In this document: piece by piece, positions 10,457-20,004 of the stretch
Numbering within the stretch: position 1 is the first letter of the stretch
Layout of the letters: the number at the start of each line of letters is the position of its first letter
The notes under the pieces: model-generated
Seen by the model: the letters and a program-made list of their open reading frames with translations, nothing else
Told to the model about the DNA's origin: nothing
The model's database searches: none
NCBI GenBank assembly: GCA_016934415.1
Contig: JAFGSW010000021.1
Coordinates: 28,719 to 92,718, forward strand
DNA length: 64,000 nucleotides
From: Spirochaetales bacterium
GTDB lineage: Bacteria; Spirochaetota; Spirochaetia; SZUA-6; RPPD01
Direction: 5' to 3'
Program-made: the position numbers and the translations under genes

Positions 10457-11637
10457 AATACGCGCTCATCATCATAGACGGGGCGGCCGACGAGCCGCTC
10501 GCGGAGCTCGGCGGGAAAACCCCGCTGGAGGCCGCCGACCTCCCCGCCATGGACCGCCTGGCGCGCGAGGGGATCCTCGGAACGGCGCGTACGTGCCCGT
10601 CCGGGCTGCCCTGCGGCTCGGATGTGGCCATCATGTCCGTCATGGGGTATGACCCGTCGGTCTACTATACCGGCCGCGCTCCGCTCGAGGCGGCGGCCCG
10701 CGCCGTCCCGCTCGAAGACACGGACTGGGTCTTCCGGGCCAACACCGTCACTCTGGCCGACGGAATCATGAAGGACAACACTGCGGACAACATCGCCCAG
10801 GCCGATGCGGAGAAGATCATGGCCCTGCTCAACGAGGAGCTCTGCGGTCCGGAGATCGAATTCCACGCGGGCGTCGGCTACCGCAACCTCCTCGTCGTGC
10901 ATAAACCGATGAAAATCTCCACCACCCCGCCGCACGATATTCTCGACCAACCCGTCGCCGGGTACATGCCGCAAGGCGCATCGGCGCCCTTTCTCATCGA
11001 CCTGTATGAACGATGCCGCGCTCTCCTCGCGCGCGCGCCGGTTGCGCCGGCCGCCAACGCCGTCTGGTTTTGGGGCGAAGGCCGGAAGCCCCGGCTTGAA
11101 TCGTTCCGCGATCGCTACGGCCTCTCCGCGGCCGCGATCACGGCCGTCGACCTCGTGCGCGGACTCGCGCGCCTTTCGGGGTGGGACGTCGTGGAGGTGC
11201 CCGGCGCCACGGCCTACTTCGACACCAACTACCGCGGCAAGGGAGAGCGCGCGGCCGCCGCGCTCGCGGACCACGACCTCGTCTGCGTGCACGTCGAGGC
11301 GCCGGATGAAGCGGGCCACAAGGGAGCCCCGCGCGAGAAAATCCGGGCCCTGGAAAATATCGACCGCCACATAGTCGGCCCGCTCCTTGAGACCCTCGAG
11401 CGGAGCGCTGCGGGCTGGCGCGTACTTCTCCTCCCCGACCACCCCACCCCGTGCGCCATCCGCACCCACACCCACGACCCGGTGCCATTCGCATTGGCGG
11501 GCAGCGACATTTCCGGCGGCTCCGGGCGCACCTTTACCGAAAACGAAGCCCGCCTCACGGGCGTATTCGTCGAGGGAGGACATACCCTCATGCGTCGTTT
11601 CGTGGAAGCTGATCGGAAAAGGTCAATGAATTCGTAG
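10453..11637 (+). CDS. Cofactor-independent phosphoglycerate mutase family protein (ApgM-type; possible homoserine kinase analogue)
   Basis: '[40 protein letters not shown]', '[13 protein letters not shown]', '[12 protein letters not shown]', '[21 protein letters not shown]'; ATGA overlap with hom. Confidence 0.88.
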   Translation: [394 protein letters not shown]

Positions 11638-11699
11638 GTTTTCGCCCGAGTCGGCGGAGGGTGCGCCCGCGATGGAGGAGGCTTTCGGCAAAAGCCGCC

Positions 11700-11951
11700 T
11701 CCCCGGGAGATCCCGGCCTTCCCATCGCGTCGTTTCGCAAAAGAAAGACGAGAAACTGCGGAAAAAAAAAGATTGTCGTCTGAGCCCCAGCGGCTCGGCG
11801 CGGTCAAGAGGCCGGTCGCGAAACATTGCAGGTTGATATCATTTTCCCTGACGAAGTCCAGGATGCCGGTCAGGATATTCTTGTAATAGCCCGTATTGAC
11901 CAAACCGATGAACACGCAGAAGGTCGGCCGCCCGTTTCTTTTCATTCCCAT
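11700..11951 (-). pseudogene. Possible N-terminal remnant of a LacI-type substrate-binding regulator
   Basis: 'RPTFCVFIGLVNTGYYKNILTGILDFVRENDINLQCFATG' resembles the first strand/helix of LacI-like sensor domains; similarity is then lost and no full ORF remains. Confidence 0.5.
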
Positions 11952-12089
11952 CCGTCCTCAACCGGCGCTTACCATCTCTTCCGCTCTACCGTTATCTTCC
12001 CGCAGGATGATGTGTTCCCGTTATTCATACATCGTCTTCTTTTGTCGGCGATTTCGAGAGGCCCGCGTTCAGTGCCGGGGAAAACAAAA

Positions 12090-13856
12090 TTATCTTTCCC
12101 CCGGCGGCGGCGGGGACTCCCGCTTCAGAAACCGCGTGAGCTCCTTCCGGGGAAGCGGCTCATTGAAATAGAAGCCTTGTCCCAGACGGCACTTCTGGGA
12201 TTGCAGGAATTCGAGTTGTTCTTTCGTTTCGATGCCCTCGGCCACCACATCCAGGCCCATGCTGCGCCCGATGGTGACGAGGCTTTTAACGATGGTCGCG
12301 TCCCCATCGTCGAGGGTGATCCTGGAGATCAGCGACCCGTCGATTTTCAGGATGTCGAACTTGATCTGGCGCAGGATCACGAACGAGGAATATCCCGACC
12401 CGAAATCGTCGAGCGAGACTTTCACGCCCGACTCTTGGACCGCCTCAATGACCCGTTTCGCCTCGTCCACATTGTTGATGATCCCGCTCTCTGTGATTTC
12501 AAGCGTGAGCTGGCCGGGCGCGATGTCGAGGTCGCCGATCAGCTTCACGATCTGGGCGAGGATATTCCTCTGATTGAGCTGCCGCGGGGAGATATTGACG
12601 GCGACGTTCGGTTTCCCGATTCCCTCCTCGCCCCAATACTCGTAATCCCGTTTCAGGATTTCGAACACGCGCGTTCCTAATTCATAGATAAGGCCTATTT
12701 CCTCTGCGATGGGGATGAATTCAAGCGGGGAAATAAGTCCCTTTTCGGGATGCCGCCAGCGCAGCAGCGCCTCCGCCCCGATGGATCGGCCGGCCTCAAG
12801 GTCCATAATGGGCTGATAATACAGCTCGAGCTCTTCGTTCTTGAGGGCCTTGCGCAGATCATTTTCGACGGCAAGACGGCGCAACGCCGTCGAATTCATG
12901 GAGGCATTGAAATACTGGAAATTGTTCTTGCCCATCGACTTCGATTTGTACATGGCGATATCGGCATTCTTGACCACGGTCTCGATATCGGCGCCGTCCG
13001 TGGGATACACGGCGATGCCGATGCTCACCGTCACGTTGATCTCGTGCTGTTCGAGCACGAGCGGGCTATAGAGCATATGGCGGATCCGTTCCGCCACCAC
13101 GGACGCGTTGCCGGCCTCGTTGATTTCATTCAGCAGGATGGTGAACTCGTCGCCGCCGAGGCGGGCCACGGTATCGAGCATGGCGTTGAAATCGTCGTGG
13201 GCGACGGTGTCCTCCTTGCGGATGCACTTGAGGAGTCGGCGCGCCACCTCTTGGATGAGACGGTCTCCCAGGGTATGCCCCAACGTGTCGTTGATGCGCT
13301 TGAAATTGTCGATGTCCAGGAACATGACCGCGCAGAGCCGCCCGTGCCTTTTGGCCGAAGCGAAGGCGGTCTTGAGCCGATCATAGAACAACGTGCGGTT
13401 GGGAAGGTGGGTGAGCTGGTCATAGTAGGCCAGGAACCTGATCTTTTCCTCGGTCTTTTTCCTCTCCACGGCGTAACGGATGGAACGCTCGATCACCGGC
13501 GCGGACAATAGCCGTTTGTCGAGATAGTCCGAGGCCCCCGCCTTCATGGCCGCCAGATCGACCTCGTAGTCGCCCTGCCCGGTGAGGAGGATGATCGGGA
13601 TGGTGCAATTCCGCAAAGACGCCTCGGCCAGGAATTCGAGCCCGTTCTGCGCGCCAAGGTGGAAATCAAGCAGGCAGACGGAATACCCGCCCCTGAGGAC
13701 CTCGCTCAATCCCCTCTCGAAGTTGTTGGACCATGAAAGCCGGTATCCTTCACCCAATTCAGCCAGCAGGTCGCGGGTGATGATGAATTCATCTTCGTCG
13801 TCGTCGATCAGCAGAACGCTGATTTTCTCCACTCGTTCTCCTCCCAAAACGTCCAT
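12090..13856 (-). CDS. Response regulator with GGDEF and EAL domains
   Basis: REC N-terminus 'ISVLLIDDDEDEF...CLLDFHLG'; 'RLGGDEFTILL'; 'GAEALLRWRHPEKG', 'LDDFGSGYSS', 'VVAEGIETKEQ'. Confidence 0.95.
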   Translation of the reverse strand: MDVLGGERVEKISVLLIDDDEDEFIITRDLLAELGEGYRLSWSNNFERGLSEVLRGGYSVCLLDFHLGAQNGLEFLAEASLRNCTIPIILLTGQGDYEVDLAAMKAGASDYLDKRLLSAPVIERSIRYAVERKKTEEKIRFLAYYDQLTHLPNRTLFYDRLKTAFASAKRHGRLCAVMFLDIDNFKRINDTLGHTLGDRLIQEVARRLLKCIRKEDTVAHDDFNAMLDTVARLGGDEFTILLNEINEAGNASVVAERIRHMLYSPLVLEQHEINVTVSIGIAVYPTDGADIETVVKNADIAMYKSKSMGKNNFQYFNASMNSTALRRLAVENDLRKALKNEELELYYQPIMDLEAGRSIGAEALLRWRHPEKGLISPLEFIPIAEEIGLIYELGTRVFEILKRDYEYWGEEGIGKPNVAVNISPRQLNQRNILAQIVKLIGDLDIAPGQLTLEITESGIINNVDEAKRVIEAVQESGVKVSLDDFGSGYSSFVILRQIKFDILKIDGSLISRITLDDGDATIVKSLVTIGRSMGLDVVAEGIETKEQLEFLQSQKCRLGQGFYFNEPLPRKELTRFLKRESPPPPGER

Positions 13857-14055
13857 CGTCTCTTGAGCGGCGACATCGCCTGTTTTTCATGGAACTTATC
13901 GTTGATTCCGAGGTCTTCGTCAACCGCTCCCGACGCGATTTCCGATCCTCGATGGGACTAGTTTCAGTCTAATTCACGCACGACGTCGAAATCAATTCTT
14001 TTTTCGGGCTCCGTGTCCTCCAGGTGTAGAATTGCCGGCTTGGAAACCTCAACTC

Positions 14056-14084
14056 TTGACAGTAAAAAGTCGATCATGTTAGTA
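14056..14084 (+). promoter_or_regulatory. Putative sigma70 promoter TTGACA / 17 nt / TTAGTA
   Basis: TTGACA 14056-14061, TTAGTA 14079-14084; upstream of the 14143 ORF. Confidence 0.55.
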
Positions 14085-14142
14085 TCTGAAGACTTCAGGA
14101 GATACGGCCGAAGGCACGGAGCGGCCGTCATCGGAGGTTTAT

Positions 14143-14460
14143 ATGCCAAACGTGAGTCCGTTCGCAGAGATTCTGGACGCCGATGGAATCTTCTTGGATA
14201 AAATCTACTGCGCCAACTGCATCCACTGCAAGTTGATAAAAATCGCAGTCGGTGACGGCAGCCAGTATTACCTTCGGGTTCGCTGCGACGCGGGAAAATG
14301 GAAAAAGAAGCTGGGCGAGGAAAAATTCTACAAATATTTCACGGTCGCCAGACGCAGTCTCGAGAGTTGCGAACAATATGAACCGATGGGAGATCTCAGG
14401 GATTACCTGCGGGATCTGAAGAAAAGCCTTCCCATTAAAGACGAAATCTATACCTATTAA
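14143..14460 (+). CDS. Small Cys-rich conserved-looking protein (possible metal-binding)
   Basis: 'CANCIHCK...RVRCDAGKW...SCEQYEPMGD'; RBS 'ggaggt' before ATG. Confidence 0.75.
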   Translation: MPNVSPFAEILDADGIFLDKIYCANCIHCKLIKIAVGDGSQYYLRVRCDAGKWKKKLGEEKFYKYFTVARRSLESCEQYEPMGDLRDYLRDLKKSLPIKDEIYTY

Positions 14461-14476
14461 GGCGGCATACCCTTTT

Positions 14477-14905
14477 ATGAAACGACTCATGTGCGTACTA
14501 TTTGCCGTGACGATGATTCTGTCGACCGCGGCCTGCCAGTCGGGAGCGCCCGTGTACGACGCCAAGATGAGGCCGGAAGATTATTTCCAGCGGGCTCAAG
14601 AGCGTGCGGACCTGGGCGATTACGACAATGCCCTCGCATATTACTTTAAATTCAAGGAAGTCTTCCCCGACAACCTCGAAAAGAACATCTGGGCGTCCTA
14701 CGAAATCGCTTTTCTCTATCATAAAAAGGGAGACGACAAGAAGGCGCTGCAGCTCATAGACGAGCTCTTAAGCCTCTATACGCAGGATAAAAGCGGGGTC
14801 CTGCCCAAGGCTCCCAAGGAGCTTGCCGAAAAGGTGAAGGACAACATCCTCAACAAGGATAAATACTTCGATAAAACGGCGAAGCCTCCCGCCGGCGTCA
14901 AATAG
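14477..14905 (+). CDS. TPR-like lipoprotein
   Basis: 'MKRLMCVLFAVTMILSTAACQSG' lipobox; TPR-like helices. Confidence 0.8.
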   Translation: MKRLMCVLFAVTMILSTAACQSGAPVYDAKMRPEDYFQRAQERADLGDYDNALAYYFKFKEVFPDNLEKNIWASYEIAFLYHKKGDDKKALQLIDELLSLYTQDKSGVLPKAPKELAEKVKDNILNKDKYFDKTAKPPAGVK

Positions 14906-14923
14906 CCGGGAACAGAAAAAGAT

Positions 14924-14950
14924 CCGCGCCTATCCGGGCGCGGTTTTTTA
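14924..14950 (+). terminator. Rho-independent terminator
   Basis: 'ccgcgcc tatcc gggcgcgg tttttt' after the lipoprotein stop codon. Confidence 0.8.
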
Positions 14951-14987
14951 AGCTCCTTTTTTTCCGTTGCGGCCCTGCGCTCCGGCC

Positions 14988-15590
14988 TTACGGACGTATC
15001 GCACTCACGGGAACGGAAACGTCATCCTCCAGATCGATGAGGCAGTTGATGAGATATAGTCTCCGGTAGCGACCGATGTCATCGACGGTTATTCGGGCGG
15101 CCGTTATCTTCCCCTCCCGAAGGAGGGATTCGCGCTTGACGCCCGCGAGAAGGGGATCGTCCGGCGTCACGTAGCGCGTCCCGTCGGAAAACACGACATT
15201 GGAAACGCTGGTATCTGTGACGAGACCGCGGCGGACGATGAGAATTTCGTCGCAGCCGCCTTTCAGGGATAGAAGCGCCGTCAAGGCGGCGCGGTCCTCG
15301 AATTTAAAGCGGTAATCGACGTCGTCGGCGCGGACCAGCTTGAGGGAGGCGACGGCCGGCAATCGGTAGGGCAGGTATTCGACGCGCTCCACCCTGTCCC
15401 TGAAGAGCACCCGGCATTTGACGAGTGGCATCACAGCGGCGCTGCGCGCCGGAAGGACGTGCTCTCCGAGATCGATCTCGTCGGTTGCTCCGAACAGGAT
15501 CCGGCGCGCCTCATTGGCGCGGCGGTTGTGCAGATCGAGGTGAAGCGCCCGGCCGTTTTTAATTGTAATCGTCTCCAGCAATCGGCACAT
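14988..15590 (-). CDS. pabC: Aminotransferase class IV (aminodeoxychorismate lyase-like)
   Basis: 'LHLDLHNRRANEARRILFG', 'EILIVRRGLVTDTSVSNVVFSDG', 'LLAGVKRESLL'; 32-nt overlap with pabB. Confidence 0.75.
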   Translation of the reverse strand: MCRLLETITIKNGRALHLDLHNRRANEARRILFGATDEIDLGEHVLPARSAAVMPLVKCRVLFRDRVERVEYLPYRLPAVASLKLVRADDVDYRFKFEDRAALTALLSLKGGCDEILIVRRGLVTDTSVSNVVFSDGTRYVTPDDPLLAGVKRESLLREGKITAARITVDDIGRYRRLYLINCLIDLEDDVSVPVSAIRP

Positions 15591-16533
15591 ATACCTTATC
15601 CACCATCTCCCGGTATTCGGCGGCGGGATCGCTGTCCATCGTAATTCCGCCGCCGCTTTTAAACACCAGTCCCCCGGCAGCGTCCCGCTCGATGAACCGT
15701 ATCATCACCCCGCTCGCCAGGTCCCGGCCGTCAAACACGCCGAACACTCCCGTGTAATAGCCCCGATCGTACGCTTCCACGCTCCTGATGATCTCAACGG
15801 TCCTTTTTTTCGGCGCGCCCGTGACCGATCCGGCCGGCAGCAGGGCGCGCAGGAGATCGCCCAGCCGATCGGGCCAGGCGTCATCGAGCTCTCCCGAGAT
15901 CTCGGTGCTCGCCTGCAGGAGCCGGCCCTCGTGCGTCACCACCTCGTCGATATAACGGAAGCGGTCGACCGCAATCCGGCGCGCCACCCGGCCGAGATCG
16001 TTCCGGAGGAGATCGACGACGGTGATGTGTTCCGCCAGTTCCTTCGGATCCCCGAGGAGCCGCTCACCCGCGTCGGTCAGGGTCGCGTCGATCGTTCCCT
16101 TCATGGGACGCGTGGCGATGCGGTTTCCGCGCACGCTCACAAACTCCTCCGGCGAAAAAACCACGAATCGTTCCCGAAAAAGGAGTTTGTACAAGGCGCG
16201 GCTGTGAAGGAATATCTCCTCCAGACGGAGATTCGTCTCCACCGGCGTGGGAAAGGTGAGATTCACGAGGTAGGTGTTTCCCCTTCGCAATTCGTCCCGG
16301 ACGAGTGAGAAAGCGCGGGCGTACGTTTCGAACGATACCGGCCGTTTCACAAACGAAAAAGGCTTGTCCATCGGGCGCGGTTCGCCGGCATTGCCCCGGG
16401 CGGGGATCGAAAACAGGATACCCTCATCGGCGCATCGGTCCAGGTCGCAGACGAACGGCTCTTTGCCGCTAAAATCGACCACGAAAAAACACGGCCGTCG
16501 TTGCCGGCCGAACTCATTGAGCTTTTCCCACAT
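15559..16533 (-). CDS. pabB: Aminodeoxychorismate synthase component I
   Basis: 'GNTYLVNLTFPTPVE', 'IATRPMKGTI', 'VDLLRNDLGRVA', 'LLPAGSVTGAPKKRTVEII', 'YYTGVFGVFDG'. Confidence 0.9.
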   Translation of the reverse strand: MWEKLNEFGRQRRPCFFVVDFSGKEPFVCDLDRCADEGILFSIPARGNAGEPRPMDKPFSFVKRPVSFETYARAFSLVRDELRRGNTYLVNLTFPTPVETNLRLEEIFLHSRALYKLLFRERFVVFSPEEFVSVRGNRIATRPMKGTIDATLTDAGERLLGDPKELAEHITVVDLLRNDLGRVARRIAVDRFRYIDEVVTHEGRLLQASTEISGELDDAWPDRLGDLLRALLPAGSVTGAPKKRTVEIIRSVEAYDRGYYTGVFGVFDGRDLASGVMIRFIERDAAGGLVFKSGGGITMDSDPAAEYREMVDKVYVPIAGDDYN

Positions 16534-16631
16534 CGCGCCATTCTATTGGAAGATCGTCGTTCGGGCAATGATCTATGCGGATGTGCCTGTCAGGGGGACT
16601 TCAAAGGAGGACACGAAGCGCGGGGAAAAGG

Positions 16632-17747
16632 TCATTGCGGCAGGATGATCGTATGAATCTCGATGCCGGCGGCGGCCGCGTCCGCGATCACCATTTCTTT
16701 CGTGATTGTGCCGCGCGGGTACGGGTGAGGCGGCGCATCGCCGACCAGGATGATGATCTTCTTGGCCGATTCCCATTTCAATTCGTGGAGGGCGGAGAAG
16801 AGCGCCTCGTACACCGCCTCCGGCGTGTCGCGCCCGCCGAGCGCCGTGGCGCCGGAAATGATCCTCCCCACCGCGGCCGAATCGGTTGAAAAAGGGACCA
16901 CCTTGGTGAGGTATTGCTCGAAGTAATCCTTGTAGAAGACGACGCCGATCCGCAGCTTCCGGTAGCGTGTCGCGGAGTCCTCCATGAGGTTCAGGAGCCC
17001 CCGCTTGGCGTCGTCGATGTCGTCGGCCATGCTGAAAGTGGTATCCAGGCAGAGCGCGAGGTCGAGGCTCTCTCCCGGCTCTCCGGCCACGACGGCTTCA
17101 AGCTGCCGGGCCAGGTCCCCCTTGCCCGCTGCCGTACGCGCCTCGCCGCCGCCCTCCCTGGCGATTTCGGTGAAGGCCTTCTCGGTCTCGGGAAGGACCA
17201 CCCCTCCCTTCGCCGCATCGGGCGGTCGCTGCGTGAACACGAGCCGGAAGGGGTTGTCGCGCCACGCTCCCGAGTAGTCGGCGTAAGGATGGGCGAAGGT
17301 GCGGATGTTGATGAAGGTGTCGTCCTTGATTTCTATGAGCCCCGTCCGCCCTCCCGGGTAGCCGTATACCGTCAGGTACGGCACGAAGACGTGGAAAGCT
17401 TCGCCGAAGCGGGGGTGGGGTTCCGGCGTCGAGTCGATGAGAGAGTAGAGCTTGCGGCCTGGGTCTATAAAATTCCCGTCGAGCATTCTTTTTTCGTCGC
17501 CGTTGGTGGGATGGTAGATCCGGTCGCGGAGCGCGTAATTGGCTTCCCGTCCCTCGGGATCCTTGGTGGTCTCCGTGAGCAGAACCGAGCCGATGTCATG
17601 TTTCCGCCTGATCCACAGCTCGTAGCCCGAACCGGTCCCCTGCTCAATGAGGACGTCGTCCGGACCCAGCGCCAGGTCGAGAGCCGGAGCCCATCCCTGG
17701 CAGACCGCGAGGAGAAGCAGGATCGCCGTCGACTTTTTCAGCTTCAT
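16632..17747 (-). CDS. Secreted VWA-domain protein
   Basis: Signal peptide; 'DLALCLDTTFSMADDIDDAKRGL' (DxTxSM MIDAS-like); 'GRDTPEAVYEALFSAL', 'KIIILVGDAPPHPYP'. Confidence 0.88.
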   Translation of the reverse strand: MKLKKSTAILLLLAVCQGWAPALDLALGPDDVLIEQGTGSGYELWIRRKHDIGSVLLTETTKDPEGREANYALRDRIYHPTNGDEKRMLDGNFIDPGRKLYSLIDSTPEPHPRFGEAFHVFVPYLTVYGYPGGRTGLIEIKDDTFINIRTFAHPYADYSGAWRDNPFRLVFTQRPPDAAKGGVVLPETEKAFTEIAREGGGEARTAAGKGDLARQLEAVVAGEPGESLDLALCLDTTFSMADDIDDAKRGLLNLMEDSATRYRKLRIGVVFYKDYFEQYLTKVVPFSTDSAAVGRIISGATALGGRDTPEAVYEALFSALHELKWESAKKIIILVGDAPPHPYPRGTITKEMVIADAAAAGIEIHTIILPQ

Positions 17748-17803
17748 CTAGAAACATTATCGGCGGAAATCCGGTTCGTACAAGACGCGTGAATGCGCGG
17801 CGG

Positions 17804-18032
17804 GGATGAGAAAGAGGGAACCACGGATAACACTGATGGGAACAGATAACACGGATGAGGAAGGAAAAATAATCGGGAGTAGCCAAGGAAAACAAGTGCC
17901 CGTAATAATTATTAACGCCTTTTCCTGGCTCCAGTTCCTAGTTTCTTGGATTCTTTATCGTTCCTTCTTCCTTATCCGCGTTCATCCGTGGATATCCGCG
18001 CCATGGTTCTTCTCCCCATCCGCGTCATCCGT
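17804..18032. repeat. Two-armed inverted CGGAT-unit element, compound right arm (element B)
   Basis: Left 'gagggaaccacggataacactgatgggaacagataacacggatgagg'; right 'cttatccgcgttcatccgtggatatccgcgccatggttcttctccccatccgcgtcatccg'. Confidence 0.8.
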
Positions 18033-18038
18033 TTTCCC

Positions 18039-19862
18039 CTACTCCACCGTCACGCTCTTGGCCAGGTTCCGGGGCTGGTCGACGTCCCTGCCCAACAAGA
18101 CCGCGCAATGGTAGGCGAACAGCTGCAGGGGCACCACCATGACGAAGGGCGAGAAGAGCGTGTGGACGCGCGGCACCTCGATGACGTCGTCGGCGATCTC
18201 ACGAATCTCGTCGTCGCCCTCACCCACGACCGCGATGAGCTTCCCCCGGCGCGCCTTGACCTCCTTCATGTTCGAGATCACTTTCTCGCGCAGCCTGTCG
18301 TCGGGGACGAGGAACATGCTCGGTGTCTCCTCATTGATGAGGGCGATGGGTCCGTGCTTGATTTCGGCGGCTGAATAGCCTTCGGCGTGGATATAGGCTA
18401 TTTCCTTGAGCTTGAGGGCGCCTTCGAGGGCCACCGGGTAGTTGATCCCGCGTCCGAGGAACAGGAAGTCCTTGTACCCGGCGTACTTTTTCGCAAGTTT
18501 CTTTATGACCGGCTCCGTCTTCAGCACCGCCTTTACCGCCTCCGGGATGACGGTCAATTCCTGGAGAAACCATTCACCCGTCTCGTACGACATGTGGCGC
18601 TTGCGCGCCATGAGAAGGCAGAACAAATAGAAGGCGGTCACCTGGGAACTGAAGGCCTTCGTGGAGGCGACGGCGATCTCCGGTCCGGAGTGTATGTACA
18701 CCCCCCCGTTCGATTCCCGGGCGATGGTCGAACCGACCACGTTGCAGATGCCGAGCACGCAGGAGCCCTTGCGCTGGAGCTCGCGCATGGCGTACAGGGT
18801 GTCGGCCGTTTCGCCGGACTGGGAGACGGCGAAGTGGAGGGTATTGCGCTCCACAATGGGATTGCGGTACCGCACCTCCGAGGCGAGCTCCGCCTGGCAT
18901 GGAATGCGCGCCAGCTGTTCGATGAGGTAGGAGCCGACGAGACCGGCGTAGTAGGATGTGCCCGCGGCGATGATCCGGATCCGCTCGACGTCGAGAAGCT
19001 GCGCCGGAGAAAGGTTGAGACCGCCCAACCGGGCGGTCGCCTGCGTCGGATCGAGACGGCCCCGGCAGGCGCGCTCGATCGCCTCGGGCTGCTCGTAAAT
19101 TTCCTTCACCATGTAGTGCTTGAAATCGCCCTTTTCGATCTCTTCGAGCTCCCAGGAGATCTCGTCGATCGTCTTCGAAATCTTCCGCTCATTGAGATCG
19201 GTGATGTGGAAATCCTTTTCCGTCAGCACCACCACCTCGCCGTCCTCCAGGTACACGACCTGCTTGGTATGGGCGAGGACGGCGGTCACGTCGGAGGCGA
19301 GAAACATTTCGTCCTCGCCGACGCCCACCACCAAAGGCGAGCCGCTGCGCGCGCCGATGATGAGCTGCGGGTTTCCCTTGTGCAGGCAGACGATGCCGTA
19401 GGTGCCCTTGAGGAGCGGGAGGGCCTTGCGCACCGCGGCCTCCAGATCTCCTTCGTAATGCTGGGCGATGAGATGGGCGATCACCTCGGAATCGGTCTCG
19501 GTTCGGAACGTGATCCCCTCCGCTTCGAGCCTTGCCTTCAGGATCAGATAGTTCTCGATGATGCCATTGTGCGCGATGGCGAGGTTTCCGGTTGTATCCG
19601 TATGCGGGTGGGCATTGACGTCGGTCACTCCCCCGTGCGTGGCCCAGCGGGTGTGGCCGATGCCGTAGCAGCCATCCAGGTCATCCGGCACCGCTTCGCG
19701 CAGGTCTTTGATCTTGCCCACCTTTTTGCAGATGGTGAGCGCGCCGTCGCAACCCACGCCGATGCCGGCCGAATCGTACCCGCGGTATTCCAGCCGTTTC
19801 AAGCCCTCAATGAGAATGGGAGCCGCTTTTCTTGGCCCGGTGTAGCCTATGATTCCGCACAT
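18039..19862 (-). CDS. glmS: Glutamine--fructose-6-phosphate aminotransferase (isomerizing)
   Basis: 'MCGIIGYTGPRKAAPILIEGLKRLEYRGYDSAG', 'HTRWATHGGVTDVNAHPH', two SIS domains, C-terminal 'DVDQPRNLAKSVTVE'. Confidence 0.98.
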   Translation of the reverse strand: MCGIIGYTGPRKAAPILIEGLKRLEYRGYDSAGIGVGCDGALTICKKVGKIKDLREAVPDDLDGCYGIGHTRWATHGGVTDVNAHPHTDTTGNLAIAHNGIIENYLILKARLEAEGITFRTETDSEVIAHLIAQHYEGDLEAAVRKALPLLKGTYGIVCLHKGNPQLIIGARSGSPLVVGVGEDEMFLASDVTAVLAHTKQVVYLEDGEVVVLTEKDFHITDLNERKISKTIDEISWELEEIEKGDFKHYMVKEIYEQPEAIERACRGRLDPTQATARLGGLNLSPAQLLDVERIRIIAAGTSYYAGLVGSYLIEQLARIPCQAELASEVRYRNPIVERNTLHFAVSQSGETADTLYAMRELQRKGSCVLGICNVVGSTIARESNGGVYIHSGPEIAVASTKAFSSQVTAFYLFCLLMARKRHMSYETGEWFLQELTVIPEAVKAVLKTEPVIKKLAKKYAGYKDFLFLGRGINYPVALEGALKLKEIAYIHAEGYSAAEIKHGPIALINEETPSMFLVPDDRLREKVISNMKEVKARRGKLIAVVGEGDDEIREIADDVIEVPRVHTLFSPFVMVVPLQLFAYHCAVLLGRDVDQPRNLAKSVTVE

Positions 19863-20004
19863 TGTTTACCTCTTTTCGTTTTTCTGAGGCCGGATGGCTT
19901 GAAAAAATAATTATATACGCATTCGCTCCAGTTTTCAATACGAATGAAAGCAACCGCTCCTTTCATGCGTCATGATAATCAAAAGAAAATGGAAGGAGTG
20001 TGTC

